Positions 51,469 through 61,189 are shown, counted from the stretch's first letter. The stretch is 64,000 nt of DNA from Roseiarcus sp963741405 (GCA_963741405.1 CAVUHX010000039.1:248001-312000), one strand, 5' to 3'. The notes: generated by a model not told the origin, from the letters alone. Program-made: numbers and translations.

Positions 51469-53216
51469 TGTTGCAAGTTTTCAGAATCAATCAGGGCCGG
51501 CGGCTGGTCCGACGGGGGAATAAGTTCCCGGAGCTCGCCGAGCCACGGTTCGTATCGTCGCCAGCGGGCCATCGAAGTCCTGTAAACCGGCTGTCGCGCC
51601 TGCCAGAGGCTCGCGGTCTGGACGGCGCGGCGGTTCCTTTCGGGGGCAAGGCACGCCTCGTCCCATTCGAGCCCCAGGAAGGAGATCAGCCGACGCGTCT
51701 CGGTCTCCCTGTCTGCGACCAATGTCTCGTATTGCACCTCGGTAAAGCGATGCGGTGGCAGCGTGCGTCGCCAATGGTCCATCAAATGCTCATACTGACG
51801 ATAGTAGAAGACGAGATCGGCGCGGTCCCATGCGAAATCCTGGGTGCCGAGGAAGTTGGTGAAATAGATCGACAGACATGTGTCGACGGGGTGTCGGCGG
51901 CAGTGAATGATCCTGGCTTGGGGCAGAGCGAGAAAAGGCAGCCAAAGGAGCTCGAAATTGCGCGGGGCCTTGTCGGTCACGCGAAGGGCGTTCGGTCCGA
52001 TGCGGCGCAGGAGGGAGAGATAATCGTCCGCGCTCTTGAACATCGCGTCCGACTTGATCTGGACAGGTCCGCCGTTCCCGGAAGACCGCCATACCCCAAG
52101 CCGTTCCTTCCAGAACGAAAGCTCGCCGCCCGCCGCGACCGCCGGATGAGAGGACAGAATTTGCTCGACGAGGGTCGTCCCTGAACGCGGCATGCCGACG
52201 ATGAGCACAGGGAGATTGTCGTCGGGCCCTTCGGGCCGGGTCAACGACCGTGCGGCGCCGTCGAGCGCCTGAGCGGTGAAGGCGCTGACGACGCCGCCAA
52301 TCTCCGCGGCGGTCGCTTTGCGGTTGAGACGGGTCGAGAGGGCTCTCAGCCCGTTCCCGGCGTCGAAGTGTCTCATCGCCGATTCAGGATCGCGGAGATC
52401 GTCGTAGGCTTTGCCCAAGCCGAAATGCACGGCGGAGAGGGCCATGGTTTCAAGGTCGGGCCTCTTCAGCACCGCCTCCATCCGTTCGAGCAACGGCCGA
52501 TCGGCGTCGGTCATCCGCTTGATTTCGGCAAGTGCCTGAAACGCGCCCGGCGCATCATGCGTCGCTTGCGTCAGGAGCGCCTCGGCCTCTGAAAACCTTC
52601 CCCGGCTGGAGAGCAGCTGACCGAGTTCGAGCAAAACGCTGACGTTTGTCGGCGCCTGCACGATCAGGCGGCGCAACTCGATCTCAGCCTCTTCGGTCTT
52701 GCCTTCTTTGAGCAGCGCCCTGGCGGCGTAGTACCGGCGCTCCACCGGGTCCGTCGCCGCCCGGCTGAGCTTGCGGCAGGCGAAGAGAGCTTCCTGCTCG
52801 CGGCCCTGCGGTTCGAGAGCGTCGACGAGATGGCGCAGCGCGGATTCGAAGCTCGGCCTCAACTCGACGGCTCGTTGCAACGACGCCGAGGCTTTCTCCA
52901 CGCGCCCACAATGGAGATGGGCGATGCCGAGGTCATGATGAGCCTGCGGGCTGTCGGGATCCAGTCGAACGATTTCCTCGAACAGGGGAAGCGCGTCAGA
53001 CCACCGCCCAGCGCTGCAACGGTTCTCCGCCTCACGAAACAGAGCGTTGAGTCGCGCCCGGGTCGGCGTTTGCGCCCCCGGTGCGGTCGGCTTCGAGCTC
53101 TCCGCAACTGATCCAATGGCCCCGCAACAATGTTTGAATTTCTTGCCGCTTCCGCATGGGCAAGGATTATTGCGCCCGACCTTCTCTGTCCGCGCGGTCC
53201 CGCCGGCTGTGCTCAT
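51465..53216 (-). CDS. SEC-C / TPR / sulfotransferase protein, copy 1
   Basis: A 583-residue paralogue of the gene at 49768, with the same order of parts: SEC-C motif (VGRNNPCPCGSGKKFKHCC) near residue 15, TPR units (PQAHHDLGIAHLHCGRVEKASASLQRAVELRP), and a sulfotransferase domain (IVGMPRSGTTLVEQILSSHPAV, VTDKAPRNFELLWLP, RIIHCRRHPVDTCLSIYFTNF). Both end PVYxTSxxRWRRYEPWLGELRELxP. They overlap at ATGA (51465-51468), showing a tandem duplication within one operon. The SEC-C motif, known from SecA, suggests binding to a partner protein or ribosome. Confidence 0.88.
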   Translation of the reverse strand: MSTAGGTARTEKVGRNNPCPCGSGKKFKHCCGAIGSVAESSKPTAPGAQTPTRARLNALFREAENRCSAGRWSDALPLFEEIVRLDPDSPQAHHDLGIAHLHCGRVEKASASLQRAVELRPSFESALRHLVDALEPQGREQEALFACRKLSRAATDPVERRYYAARALLKEGKTEEAEIELRRLIVQAPTNVSVLLELGQLLSSRGRFSEAEALLTQATHDAPGAFQALAEIKRMTDADRPLLERMEAVLKRPDLETMALSAVHFGLGKAYDDLRDPESAMRHFDAGNGLRALSTRLNRKATAAEIGGVVSAFTAQALDGAARSLTRPEGPDDNLPVLIVGMPRSGTTLVEQILSSHPAVAAGGELSFWKERLGVWRSSGNGGPVQIKSDAMFKSADDYLSLLRRIGPNALRVTDKAPRNFELLWLPFLALPQARIIHCRRHPVDTCLSIYFTNFLGTQDFAWDRADLVFYYRQYEHLMDHWRRTLPPHRFTEVQYETLVADRETETRRLISFLGLEWDEACLAPERNRRAVQTASLWQARQPVYRTSMARWRRYEPWLGELRELIPPSDQPPALIDSENLQQ

Positions 53217-53320
53217 TCCGCCTCGCCTCTTCCGTACCGCTTTTCAAATACTGTCGCGCGACGGGTCCGCGCCGCACGGATGCTGAAGAGCTTCCGCCGA
53301 TTTCTGGCGCCGTGGCCGGC

Positions 53321-53348
53321 AAAAAGAAAGGCCGCCCTGAGGCGGCCT
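53321..53348 (-). terminator. Rho-independent terminator of the broken PEP-CTERM gene
   Basis: On the minus strand AGGCCGCC, loop TCAG, GGCGGCCT is followed by TTCTTTTT. It lies 26 bases past the gene's stop. Stem and core are the same as at 46002 and 56461. Confidence 0.85.
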
Positions 53349-53373
53349 CTCCAGATTGCGCGAAGCGAAAGGT

Positions 53374-54021
53374 CTACGCGATTGAGATCGCGTCCTTGCG
53401 GCTGCGGAAGCCTGCATAGCCAAGGCCGGCGAACCGAGGACCAGCATGGCCCAGGTCGACGGCTCGGGAACGCTGCTCAGCGGCAGGTCCACGGTGAGGT
53501 ACGCCGGCGCGCCGCAGCACTCGCCGTAGGCGAGGCTGAAGGGCTGGTTGCCACTGGCGCCGGTATAGGTGACCGTGGTCAACACATAGGACGTCGGGCC
53601 AGGTTGTGCAAAGTCCCAGGTGCCGATCATGAGTTCGAAGCCGTCGTCGTGCCCGATCTGGAACTGTTGTCCGTTCGTGACGCTGACCTGACCGTTGATC
53701 CCCATGATCGTGCTGTCAAGCGAAGTCCGTGCCGGCCGCAGTGCCGAAATACGACACTCCGGTGGCGCCGGCGCTCGACAGGAAATCGCTGAGCGTATAG
53801 CCGCCGGCGCTGCTGAAGTTCAGCGGACTCGTCACCGAGAAGGTGGCGCCGCCGGTGCTCGCCGACGCTGGCGGCAAGTTCGCAATTGTCGCATTCTGCG
53901 CGATCGATGTGGCGACCTCCCAGATTGTGCCGTTGACGATATTGGCCTGCGCCGTGTCGAGCGCGATGACGCTGGCCGACAGGGCGAGCGCCGCCAAACT
54001 CCACTTGCTATATTTCCCCAT
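53374..54021 (-). pseudogene. PEPxxWA-CTERM protein, two frameshifts
   Basis: From ATG 54021 (AGGAGG upstream): signal peptide (GKYSKWSLAALALSASVIALDTAQA), then a secreted body to DFA, where TGA at 53716-53718 stops it. One base on, the sequence continues cleanly as DSTIMGINGQVSVTNGQQFQIGHDDGFELMIGTWDF to VPEPSTWAMLVL; a second shift near 53434 is needed to read the expected FAGLGYAGFRSRKDAISIA before the TAG at 53374. With both corrected, it is a normal PEP-CTERM protein of about 215 residues. Either a decaying gene or sequencing errors. Confidence 0.8.
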
Positions 54022-54653
54022 ATTGTCCTCCTGAATGACGCGCCGGTACCGGCGCGATTGGGATGGCAAAACCTGTCCGTCAACGCGGCAAGTATTACAA
54101 CGGAGGAGGTTGCCTTTTCGTAATGTGGCCGTAAGGTAAGCGGCCGTCAAGAAGTTTCTTGCACCCTCCGGGATCGTTCGGTCATGAAACGTTCACAGTC
54201 GGGTTCTCGGCTGCCGTAACATCCTGTAGGTATTTGAGATTTCGGACCAACGGCGAGGCGCAGGCGCGCTTAAGAAAAATTTGGCTCAGGCGGCCAGCAA
54301 GTAATCCGGCGTTCACAACCGCTGCTGGCGTTGCTTCTCAAGTTTGCGCCGAGGTTGCATGTCATGCGCTGCGGCGGCGCCAGCGTGGACGTGGCCTTCC
54401 TCATCGTCATCCGGGCTCGCCGTCGAACCGGGGCCGAATTCGCCAGCGGCCGGGTCGAGAGCACGCCGGCGCCGGTTCATCTTCGCGAAACCATGCCGCT
54501 TTGCCGGGCCTTAACTGTCCTTCGAGGGAACCTCTGCCGCAGCGTCCCGATTCATCTCTCGGAAAATTCTGACGCGCAGGCTGTTCGCCGACGGGCGGAG
54601 GCCGGCGGGCGGAGCCGGCGGGTCGGGCGGCGAGTGATGGGTAGGCCAGGACG
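54022..54653. other. Intergenic region, no gene seen
   Basis: About 630 bases upstream of the broken PEP-CTERM gene and before the next rightward gene. AT-richer at 54090-54300. Open frames here have no start signals or similarity. Near 54595-54615 there is a repeated GGCGGGCGGAGCCGGCGGG. The rightward promoter of 54654 should lie here. Confidence 0.45.
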
Positions 54654-55088
54654 ATGGGTTTTGCGATCGACAGGAGCCGCACGATCATCAGCGCGATGAT
54701 CCTCGGCCGCAAGGTGAGCGCCCAGGATGTCGCCTGGCTGAGGCGCGAAGTGTTCGCCGAGGGCGAAGTGACGCGGGAGGCGGCGGACGAACTCTTCGCC
54801 GTCGCCCGGGCGCGGATGGCCAATGCGCCGGAATGGGTGGAGCTGTTCGTCGAATTGATCACCGATTACGTCGTCTGGCAGGCGCGCCCGACCGGCGTGG
54901 TCAGCGACGAGCAGGGCGAGTGGCTGTTGCGCAAGGCCGACGAATGCCGGTCGCTCGAGGCGCTGGCGGCGCTGGTCAACGTTCTGGCCGAAGCCCATCG
55001 CGCGCCGAAATGGTTCGTCGCCGCGGTGCGGGCGCGGGCCGCTGGGTGGCCAGGCGTCGAGGAGGCTTTGCGGGCGGCGGTGGGATAG
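54654..55088 (+). CDS. Conserved alphaproteobacterial hypothetical protein
   Basis: A 144-residue soluble protein: DRSRTIISAMILGRKVSAQDVAWLRREVFAEGEVTREAADELFAV, then PEWVELFVELITDYVVWQARPTGVVSDEQGEWLL and LVNVLAEAHRAPKWFVAAVR. I recognise the pattern (RREVF..G-V-R-EAD-LF and ITD-VVWQ-RP-G-V) as common in Hyphomicrobiales, with a fold somewhat like tellurite-resistance TerB-type helical proteins, but no function is known. AGG at 54645 precedes the ATG. Confidence 0.75.
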   Translation: MGFAIDRSRTIISAMILGRKVSAQDVAWLRREVFAEGEVTREAADELFAVARARMANAPEWVELFVELITDYVVWQARPTGVVSDEQGEWLLRKADECRSLEALAALVNVLAEAHRAPKWFVAAVRARAAGWPGVEEALRAAVG

Positions 55089-55182
55089 GGGCGCGGGGGT
55101 CCGCAGGAGACATCGACCGCCCGAAGGCGGGTGCGCGACCGGCGGGACGATATGCCCGCACAGTCTTCGCGTTAGGCCCGCC

Positions 55183-56041
55183 TCAGGTCCCGGGCACTCC
55201 GGTGCGTTCGGACGGCAGGGCAGGACGCAACGGGGCCAGGGGCTGGACGAACTGGCCGGCGAGCGTATGGGGCATGGGCTCGTCAATGCCGTAGCGATCC
55301 GGCCAGTCCTTCGGGAGGTAGTGGGTGCCGAAGATCCGGTCGAGCCACGGGAACATCGAGGCGTAATTGCAGTCGCGCCGCTTGCCGCCCCAGGTGTGGT
55401 GCCAGTGGTGGAAGCCGGGGGTGGCGAGCAGCCATTCGAACGGCCCCAGGCGCCAGCGCAGGTTGGAATGGACGAAATAGCCCCACATCGATCCGATCAG
55501 GAGGAGTTCCCGCGGCAAAGGCACCGTCGCTGAGGCGCACCGGGTTGGCGAGGCCGAGTGCGTAGATCGGCGTCAGCATGACCATCCGCGTCCACACGAT
55601 GTCGATCGGGTGGACGCGGGTACTGACGAGGAAATCGAGCCTTTCGGCGCTGTGATGGACGGCGTGGAACCGCCAGAGGAACGGAATCTGGTGGCTTGCC
55701 CGATGCGCCCAGTAATAGGCGGTTTCGCCGACCAGCATCGTGGCGCAGGCCTTGAGCCAGATCGGCCAGGCGGCGATCGCGAAGACGAGGCTCATCGGCA
55801 CGAAATGCCGCACCACGTGCAGAATGATCGACAGTGGAGCGGCCAGTACGAACGCGAGCACCAGAGCGTTGAGAAAAGCGTATCCGACGTCAACGCCGAT
55901 TTCCTTGCGGAATATCTTCTGGTCGTGAAGCGCAAACAAACGCTCCAAGGGCACGAAGATCGCCGCCGTGACAGCGAGCCATTTGGCGGTGTTCAAGAGG
56001 GCCAGGAAAACCGGACGAAATTCAATAAGAGTGGCTTCCAT
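55183..56041 (-). pseudogene. Sterol-desaturase/fatty-acid-hydroxylase-family protein, frameshifted
   Basis: From ATG 56041: membrane helices (FVLAAPLSIILHVVRHFVPMSLVFAIAAWPIWL), then the histidine motifs HRASHQIPFLWRFHAVHH in one frame to about 55540. One base out of frame it continues VPLPRELLLIGSMWGYFVHSNLRWRLGPFEW and TPGFHHWHHTWGGKRRDCNYA, FPWLDRIFGTHYLP to a TGA-type stop at 55183. A two-base loss near 55534 explains the break. The intact length of about 286 residues is normal. The di-iron hydroxylase would act on a lipid. A second member of the superfamily starts the window (863). Confidence 0.85.
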
Positions 56042-56454
56042 GGCGCAGCCCCATGCGTCGTCGTTGCAAACCGCGGCGGCGGCTCAGCGACCGTCGGGCC
56101 CCGAAAAATGCCATTGCCGAAACAAGCGGTCAAGCAATTTTCGCAACTATATTAGTTGTCTCAGCACTGTAGCACCGCTTCACGAGACGTGAGACGTGAA
56201 TGGGCATTGATCCTGGCCTGCTTGGGCTTGCTTTTAGCTTTAGATGACGAGTGTGCCGGCGCAAGTAGGCTGGCGGCAAAACGGCGGCTAACAACTATGA
56301 GATCCTATGTAAGTTACGGAGTTGGCCGGAATGCCATTCGTGGGGTTGTGGTGATGACTTGACGCGGCCCAAGCGACACAAAAAATCCGTCCGTCATTTT
56401 GGCCTTAGGGCGCGGTTGGCTCAGGGGGGAGGGGTCGCAAGCCGGCCCCGCCTG
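56042..56454. other. Intergenic region, no gene seen
   Basis: About 410 bases. AT-rich around 56130-56160 and 56290-56400. No convincing frame, repeat or RNA gene. Confidence 0.4.
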
Positions 56455-56482
56455 AAAAAATAGGCCGCCTGAAGGCGGCCTA
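56455..56482 (-). terminator. Rho-independent terminator of the third PEP-CTERM gene
   Basis: TAGGCCGCC, loop TTCA on the minus strand, GGCGGCCTA followed by TTTTTT (56455-56460 reversed): a 9-bp stem with a U run 22 bases after the stop. Same core stem as the terminators at 46002 and 53329. Confidence 0.9.
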
Positions 56483-56503
56483 TCGCAGTCCGGCGTCGAA
56501 ATC

Positions 56504-57277
56504 TCAAACGATCGAGATCGCGTCCCTGCGGCCGCGACGGAACCCGGCGTAGCCGAGGCCGGCGAAGCCGAGGGCCATCATCGCCCAAGTCGACGGCTCG
56601 GGAACTGCCATCGTCACGCTGTCAAGCAGCGAAAATGGCGGTGCCGTTACCGGCGAACTTCCGCACCCGTTTGCCGTCACCACGCATCCGACGTCGTTGA
56701 ACGACAACGTCTCGGAGGAGCTTGTCGGCGTGAAATGCATCGTCGCGGTAAACCAGCCTTCAAACCCATGACTGGCGACGGCGGCGGTGGCGGTAGAGTA
56801 CGTCTCATTCCCGAGGCTGACCTGCCAGTAGTCTTCAGTGGCCCCGCTGAAGCCGAAAAATTGCCCGGCTGCCCAATCGAACGTGAGGGCATACGTCTTG
56901 CCCGGGGTCAAGCCGTTGATAACCTGCGACAACACCACGTTATTATAGAGACTGTCGACGCCGAAGAATTGTGTTCCCCCGTCAACCTGAGTGTCCGGGG
57001 TCGGCAGGCCCGGCCAAAGCTTCGCAGGATAACCAAAAGTGGTGGGGCCAACGCCGGTCGAGTAGGCGGTAGAGTTGGAGAAGATGAAAGCATGCTCATC
57101 CGACTGGGCCGGGTTGTCTTTGGTCACGGACCAACCAGTCACTGTTGTGCTAAATCCCACCTGGCCGGTCGGGTCTAGCTCGAAACTGCCGTTCTGCACC
57201 AGATTAGTTCCCGCGAATGCGGGCGTTGACAGGACGGCCACTGTTGCCGCCGCTAGGACAAGCTTGATATTCCCCAT
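56504..57277 (-). CDS. PEPxxWA-CTERM protein with NGSFE-type carbohydrate-binding-like domain
   Basis: A 257-residue exported protein. Signal peptide (GNIKLVLAAATVAVLSTPAFA), then TNLVQNGSFELDPTG, the opening strand of DUF642/CBM-like beta-sandwich domains that bind sugars, a body with YALTFDWAAGQFFGFSG and LSFNDVG, and the sorting tail VPEPSTWAMMALGFAGLGYAGFRRGRRDAIS. The exosortase that would process it is not in the window. The start at 57277 follows GGGAG. Confidence 0.88.
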   Translation of the reverse strand: MGNIKLVLAAATVAVLSTPAFAGTNLVQNGSFELDPTGQVGFSTTVTGWSVTKDNPAQSDEHAFIFSNSTAYSTGVGPTTFGYPAKLWPGLPTPDTQVDGGTQFFGVDSLYNNVVLSQVINGLTPGKTYALTFDWAAGQFFGFSGATEDYWQVSLGNETYSTATAAVASHGFEGWFTATMHFTPTSSSETLSFNDVGCVVTANGCGSSPVTAPPFSLLDSVTMAVPEPSTWAMMALGFAGLGYAGFRRGRRDAISIV

Positions 57278-58017
57278 TTCCCATTCTCCCGTGTGTGATA
57301 TAACAACGCACTTCAGCTGAAACTGGCCCACAAATTCCAATGCGACATGTTGCCGCAAAGGGAGCGACCAATTGACGCTGGGTTACACTATCATATCTCC
57401 GTAAATCCTCGTCAAGCGAATTTAGCATCCCGCTGAGTTGTAGCGAAAATGTGAGGTCCGCCCCATGCTCCGCAATTTGCGGATTTCCCTTGTCGTCGCT
57501 GACGTTACAGACCAAGCCGGTCCTGGAAAAAAATACTTTACGGCGTTCTCAATGCGAGGAGCGGGGAAAGTGCGGTCCGCTAAGTCCATCGCGAGTCGCG
57601 CCGAAGCCGATCGCTCATGCCTGTCATTCCGCCCTCCCGGCTGAGGCGCGTTCCGAGGGCGAAAGCCTGAAGAACGAGGGTCGGGTCAACGAACCTAACC
57701 AAACGCAGTCGACTTTATCGAGCAAGCCTCAGCAGCAAGGTTTTGCGTGATTCGCTCGAGTTGCGTGGGCGCCACGGCTGGAGGGGATTCTTCGCAAACA
57801 GAGCGTGTGTCATGCTCGCCCTTTTTCTGAGCCCGCAGGGCAGACGCTGATGGTACGGAAGGTAGGCCGGTCGCCGAGGTCGGTTTGCTTCCCTCGGCTA
57901 GGTCGGAATTTGCCGGTCGGGTCTTCGCGGCGCCGTCGCGGGCGGCTAAGCTGTCGCTCTGACGCGGGCCAGTGCGCCGCGCGCTGCTGGATTCCCGAAA
58001 TCAAAGGAGATCGACGA
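57278..58017. other. Long intergenic region
   Basis: About 740 bases. Promoter region of the PEP-CTERM gene at the left. Between 57550 and 57670 there are phrases (AATGCGAGGAGCGGG, CTGTCATTCCGCCC) resembling fragments of the dispersed repeats seen at 24.7 and 30.4 kb. No credible gene until the small secreted protein at 58018. Confidence 0.45.
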
Positions 58018-58302
58018 ATGAAGCGAGCTTTGGCGACGATGGCGGTGGCGGCGACAGTGGCGTTGGGGCTCGCCGCGGGGCCGGTCGCCGCGCAGGCCGG
58101 CGCCGGATATGCCGCCCCGCCCTGGGGCGTCTGGGGAGGACCGGGCGCCGTCCAGGCCGGCGCGGCCGGCTCCGCCGGTCCGTCCTGGGGGACGCTGCTG
58201 GGGCACGGGCCGATCGGCTGCTATTTCACCCGCGTGCGGGCCAACAACCGCTGGCTGCGGGCGGAGATCTGCGACTGGAATCCCGGATTCGGGGCTCCAT
58301 GA
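58018..58302 (+). CDS. Small secreted hypothetical protein
   Basis: A 94-residue exported protein. Signal peptide (KRALATMAVAATVALGLAAGPVAAQA), then a Gly/Ala/Pro/Trp-rich stretch (APPWGVWGGPGAVQAGAAG) and a short end with two cysteines (IGCYFTRVRANNRWLRAEICDW). AAAGGAGA stands eight bases before the ATG at 58018. The CYFTR...W-R--ICDW ending is common in small Hyphomicrobiales exported proteins of unknown role. Confidence 0.72.
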   Translation: MKRALATMAVAATVALGLAAGPVAAQAGAGYAAPPWGVWGGPGAVQAGAAGSAGPSWGTLLGHGPIGCYFTRVRANNRWLRAEICDWNPGFGAP

Positions 58303-58434
58303 GGCGCGCGGCCGCCGGTCGCAATTCCCCGATTTGCTAGCTCCGCGGCCGCGGGGAATTGTTTACGCGCCCGCGCGCTTCCCATAGAACGTCCTCAGCC
58401 GGAAAGCCTGCGCGCTTTCTCGCATGGGGAGCCG

Positions 58435-60442
58435 ATGTTCAAGACAATCCTGATCGCCAACCGCGGCGAAATCGCCTGCCGGGTCATCAAGACGGCGCGT
58501 CGGATGGGGATCAGGACCGTCGCCGTCTTCTCGGAGGCCGACAAGGACGCGCTGCATGTCGAGATGGCCGACGAGGCGGTCGCCATCGGGCCGCCGGCCG
58601 CGGCGCAGTCCTATCTGGTGATCGAAAAGATCGTCGCGGCCTGCAAGGAGACCGGCGCGGAGGCGGTGCATCCGGGCTACGGCTTCCTCAGCGAGCGCGC
58701 GGCCTTCGCGCAGGCGCTGGCGGAAGCGGGAATCGTCTTCATCGGCCCCAACGTCCGCGCCATCGAGGCGATGGGCGACAAGATCGAATTCGAAGAAATT
58801 CGCCAACGCCGCCAAGGTCTCGACCGTCCCCGGCTATCTCGGCGTGATCGAATCGCCCGAGCGCGCGGCCGAAATCGCCGACGAGATCGGCTATCCGGTG
58901 ATGATCAAGGCCTCCGCCGGCGGCGGCGGCAAGGGCATGCGGATCGCGCAGGCGCGCCAGGACGTGTTCGAGGGCTTCGCGCGCGCCAGGTCCGAGGCGA
59001 AATCCTCGTTCGGCGACGACCGGGTGTTCGTCGAGAAATTCATCGTCAACCCGCGCCATGTCGAGATCCAGGTGCTCGGCGACAAGCACGGCAATGTCAT
59101 CCATCTCGGCGAGCGCGAATGCTCGATCCAGCGCCGCAACCAGAAGGTGATCGAGGAGGCGCCCTCGCCGCTGCTCGACGAGGAGACGCGCCGCAAGATG
59201 GGAGAGCAGGCGGTCGCCCTCGCCAAGGCGGTGCAGTACGACACCGCCGGAACCGTCGAGTTCGTCGCGGGACAGGACAAGAGCTTCTATTTCCTCGAGA
59301 TGAACACCCGCCTGCAGGTCGAGCATCCGGTGACCGAGCTCGTCACCGGCGTCGACCTGGTCGAGGAGATGATCCGCAGCGCCGCGGGCGAGACGCTGCG
59401 CCTGACGCAAGCCGACGTGAAACTCAACGGCTGGGCGGTCGAGAGCCGCGTCTACGCGGAAGACCCGACCCGCAACTTCCTGCCCTCGACCGGGCGGCTG
59501 GTGAAGTACCGCCCGCCGGCCGAAGGGACGCGCCACGGCGTCACGGTGCGCAACGACACCGGCGTTTTCGAGGGCGGGGAGATCTCGATCCACTACGATC
59601 CGATGATCGCCAAGCTCGTCACCCATGCGCCGGACCGGCTCGCCGCGATCGAGGCCCAGGCGACTGCGCTGGACGCCTTCGTGATCGACGGCATCCGCCA
59701 CAACATCCCCTTCCTTTCGGCGCTGATGCAGCATCCGCGCTGGCGCGAGGGCCGGCTCTCGACCGGCTTCATCGCCGAGGAGTTTCCCGACGGCTTCCAT
59801 CCGCTCGTGGCGAAGGGCGAGGCGGAGCGGCGCCTTGCGGTGGTGGCGGCGCATGTCGACCACGTTCTCAACCAGCGCAAGCGCCGCATTTCCGGGCAAT
59901 TGCGGGATCCCGAGCAGCTTCGCTTCGAGGCCAATCGGATTGTCGCGATGGGACGAAGCCGGGTCGCGCTCGAAATCGGCGCGAAGGCCGATGGCGCCGT
60001 TTCGATGGTCTTCGCCGACGGCTGCGAGGTCGAGGTCCGCTCGGACTGGAAGGCCGGCGACCTCCTGTGGCGCGGCGCGCTCAACGGCGCCGAGTTCGCG
60101 GTGCAGACGCGGCCGATCCTCAACGGCTACCACCTCTCGCACGCCGGCGTCGGCGTCGATGCGCGCGTCTACACGCGCCGGGAGGCGCAGCTCGCCGCGC
60201 TGATGATCGAGCGGAAGGGATCCGACGGCTCGAAGGCGCTGCTCTGCCCGATGCCGGGCCTCGTCAAGGCGATCGCCGTCAAGGTTGGCCAGGAAGTAAA
60301 AGTGGGCGAGCAGCTCTGCATCGTCGAGGCGATGAAGATGGAGAACGTGCTGTCGGCCGAGCGCGACGCCACCGTCAAGGCGATCCTGTGCAAGGAAGGG
60401 GATTCGCTGGCGGTCGACGCGACGATCATGGAGTTCGCGTGA
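58435..60442 (+). pseudogene. pccA: Acyl-CoA (propionyl-CoA) carboxylase alpha subunit, frameshifted
   Basis: From ATG 58435: FKTILIANRGEIACRVIKTA, VHPGYGFLSERAAFA and IEAMGDKIE; an extra T at 58789-58790 then shifts the frame. The remainder reads on in the next frame: KKFANAAKVSTVPGYLG, KASAGGGGKGMRIA (ATP loop), EMNTRLQVEHPVTEL, and the C-terminal biotinyl domain IVEAMKMENVLSAERD with the biotin lysine. Corrected, it has about 668 residues, a normal PccA. Partner of pccB at 46135. Everything else is intact, so a sequencing error is quite possible. The next gene's GTG overlaps the stop. Confidence 0.9.
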
Positions 60443-60837
60443 GCCGGGCGCGACGGCTCATTTCGACAGGCTCGCCGTTCGAGCGGACCTACGGCTATTC
60501 GCGGGCGGTCGTCTCGGGCGACGAGGTGCTGATCTCCGGGACCACTGGCTACGACTACGCCACGATGGCGATGCCGGACGACCCGGCGGAGCAGACCCGC
60601 AACATCTATGCGACCTTCGCCAGGGCGCTCGATGAGGCGGGCGGGACGCTTGCCGACATCGTGCGGCTCCGGACCTTCGTCACCGACGCCGCGTATTGCG
60701 AGCCGGTGCTGAAGATCCAGGGCGAAGCGTTTGCCGACATCCGGCCGGCGGCGACGATCGTCGTCGTGTCCGCGCTCTTGAAGCCGGAAATGAAGGTCGA
60801 GATCGAGGCCGAGGCGCGGCTCGGTCGCCCAGGCTGA
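60439..60837 (+). CDS. RidA-family protein
   Basis: A 132-residue protein of the YjgF/YER057c/UK114 group: YSRAVVSGDEVLISGTTGYDYATM, NIYATFARALDEAGGTLADIVRLRTFVTD and the C-terminal RPAATIVVVSALLKPEMKVEIEAEA with the conserved arginine. RidA proteins hydrolyse reactive enamine/imine intermediates. This subgroup (FERTYGYSRAV...) is often coupled to other metabolic genes. The GTG at 60439 overlaps the pccA stop, so both are translated together. Confidence 0.87.
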   Translation: MSRARRLISTGSPFERTYGYSRAVVSGDEVLISGTTGYDYATMAMPDDPAEQTRNIYATFARALDEAGGTLADIVRLRTFVTDAAYCEPVLKIQGEAFADIRPAATIVVVSALLKPEMKVEIEAEARLGRPG

Positions 60838-60897
60838 CGGTCGGGCGCGCGCGCCGGGTTTCGCCTTGCGGACGGCCGCGATGGACTTTGGGAAGAG

Positions 60898-60921
60898 GCG
60901 GCGGCCGCCGGCGGCCGCCGC
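60898..60921. terminator. Perfect 24-bp GC palindrome between convergent genes
   Basis: The 12 bases at 60898-60909 (GCGGCGGCCGCC) are the exact inverse complement of 60910-60921. It lies between the RidA gene and the convergent iron-sulfur protein gene and could stop transcription from both sides, though no U run is present. Confidence 0.55.
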
Positions 60922-60931
60922 TGTGAAGGCA

Positions 60932-61189
60932 TCACCCGGCCTTCTTGACCCAAAGGGCGCACCAGCCGGTCGGGGCGATCTCGCCGTCGACCATCTTGCA
61001 GGAATTGGGCGCGACGAAGAAGTTGCAGCCGTCGCACTGCTTTCCGTCCTTTGGCGTCGTCTGATATTTCACCGCCGCCTGCGTCATCTTGGCTTCCGCC
61101 GAACCCGACATCAGCGCGAGCGCCGGCACGGCCCCGGCCGCCGCAACCAGAACCGTCCGCCGGCTGACGCACTTCCCAACCTTGTCCAT
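60932..61189 (-). CDS. High-potential iron-sulfur protein (HiPIP)
   Basis: An 85-residue exported electron carrier. A Tat signal (SRRTVLVAAAGAVPALALMSGSAEA) precedes a mature part with four cysteines, CDGCNFF then CKMVDGEIAPTGWC (spacing C-x2-C-x8-C-x12-C), ligands of a 4Fe-4S cluster working at high potential in the periplasm. The start at 61189 has GAGG upstream. HiPIPs carry electrons from periplasmic dehydrogenases to oxidases or reaction centres. Its closeness to aioA makes it a candidate electron acceptor for arsenite oxidase, though this is inference. Confidence 0.88.
   Translation of the reverse strand: MDKVGKCVSRRTVLVAAAGAVPALALMSGSAEAKMTQAAVKYQTTPKDGKQCDGCNFFVAPNSCKMVDGEIAPTGWCALWVKKAG

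Noticed and set aside
56156..56362. Small rightward frame with one hydrophobic stretch
   Set aside because: No ribosome site, unusual composition and no family resemblance; it lies in an AT-richer intergenic region.
58739..60142. Minus-strand open frame across pccA
   Set aside because: Antisense shadow of the biotin carboxylase; typical of high-GC codon bias.
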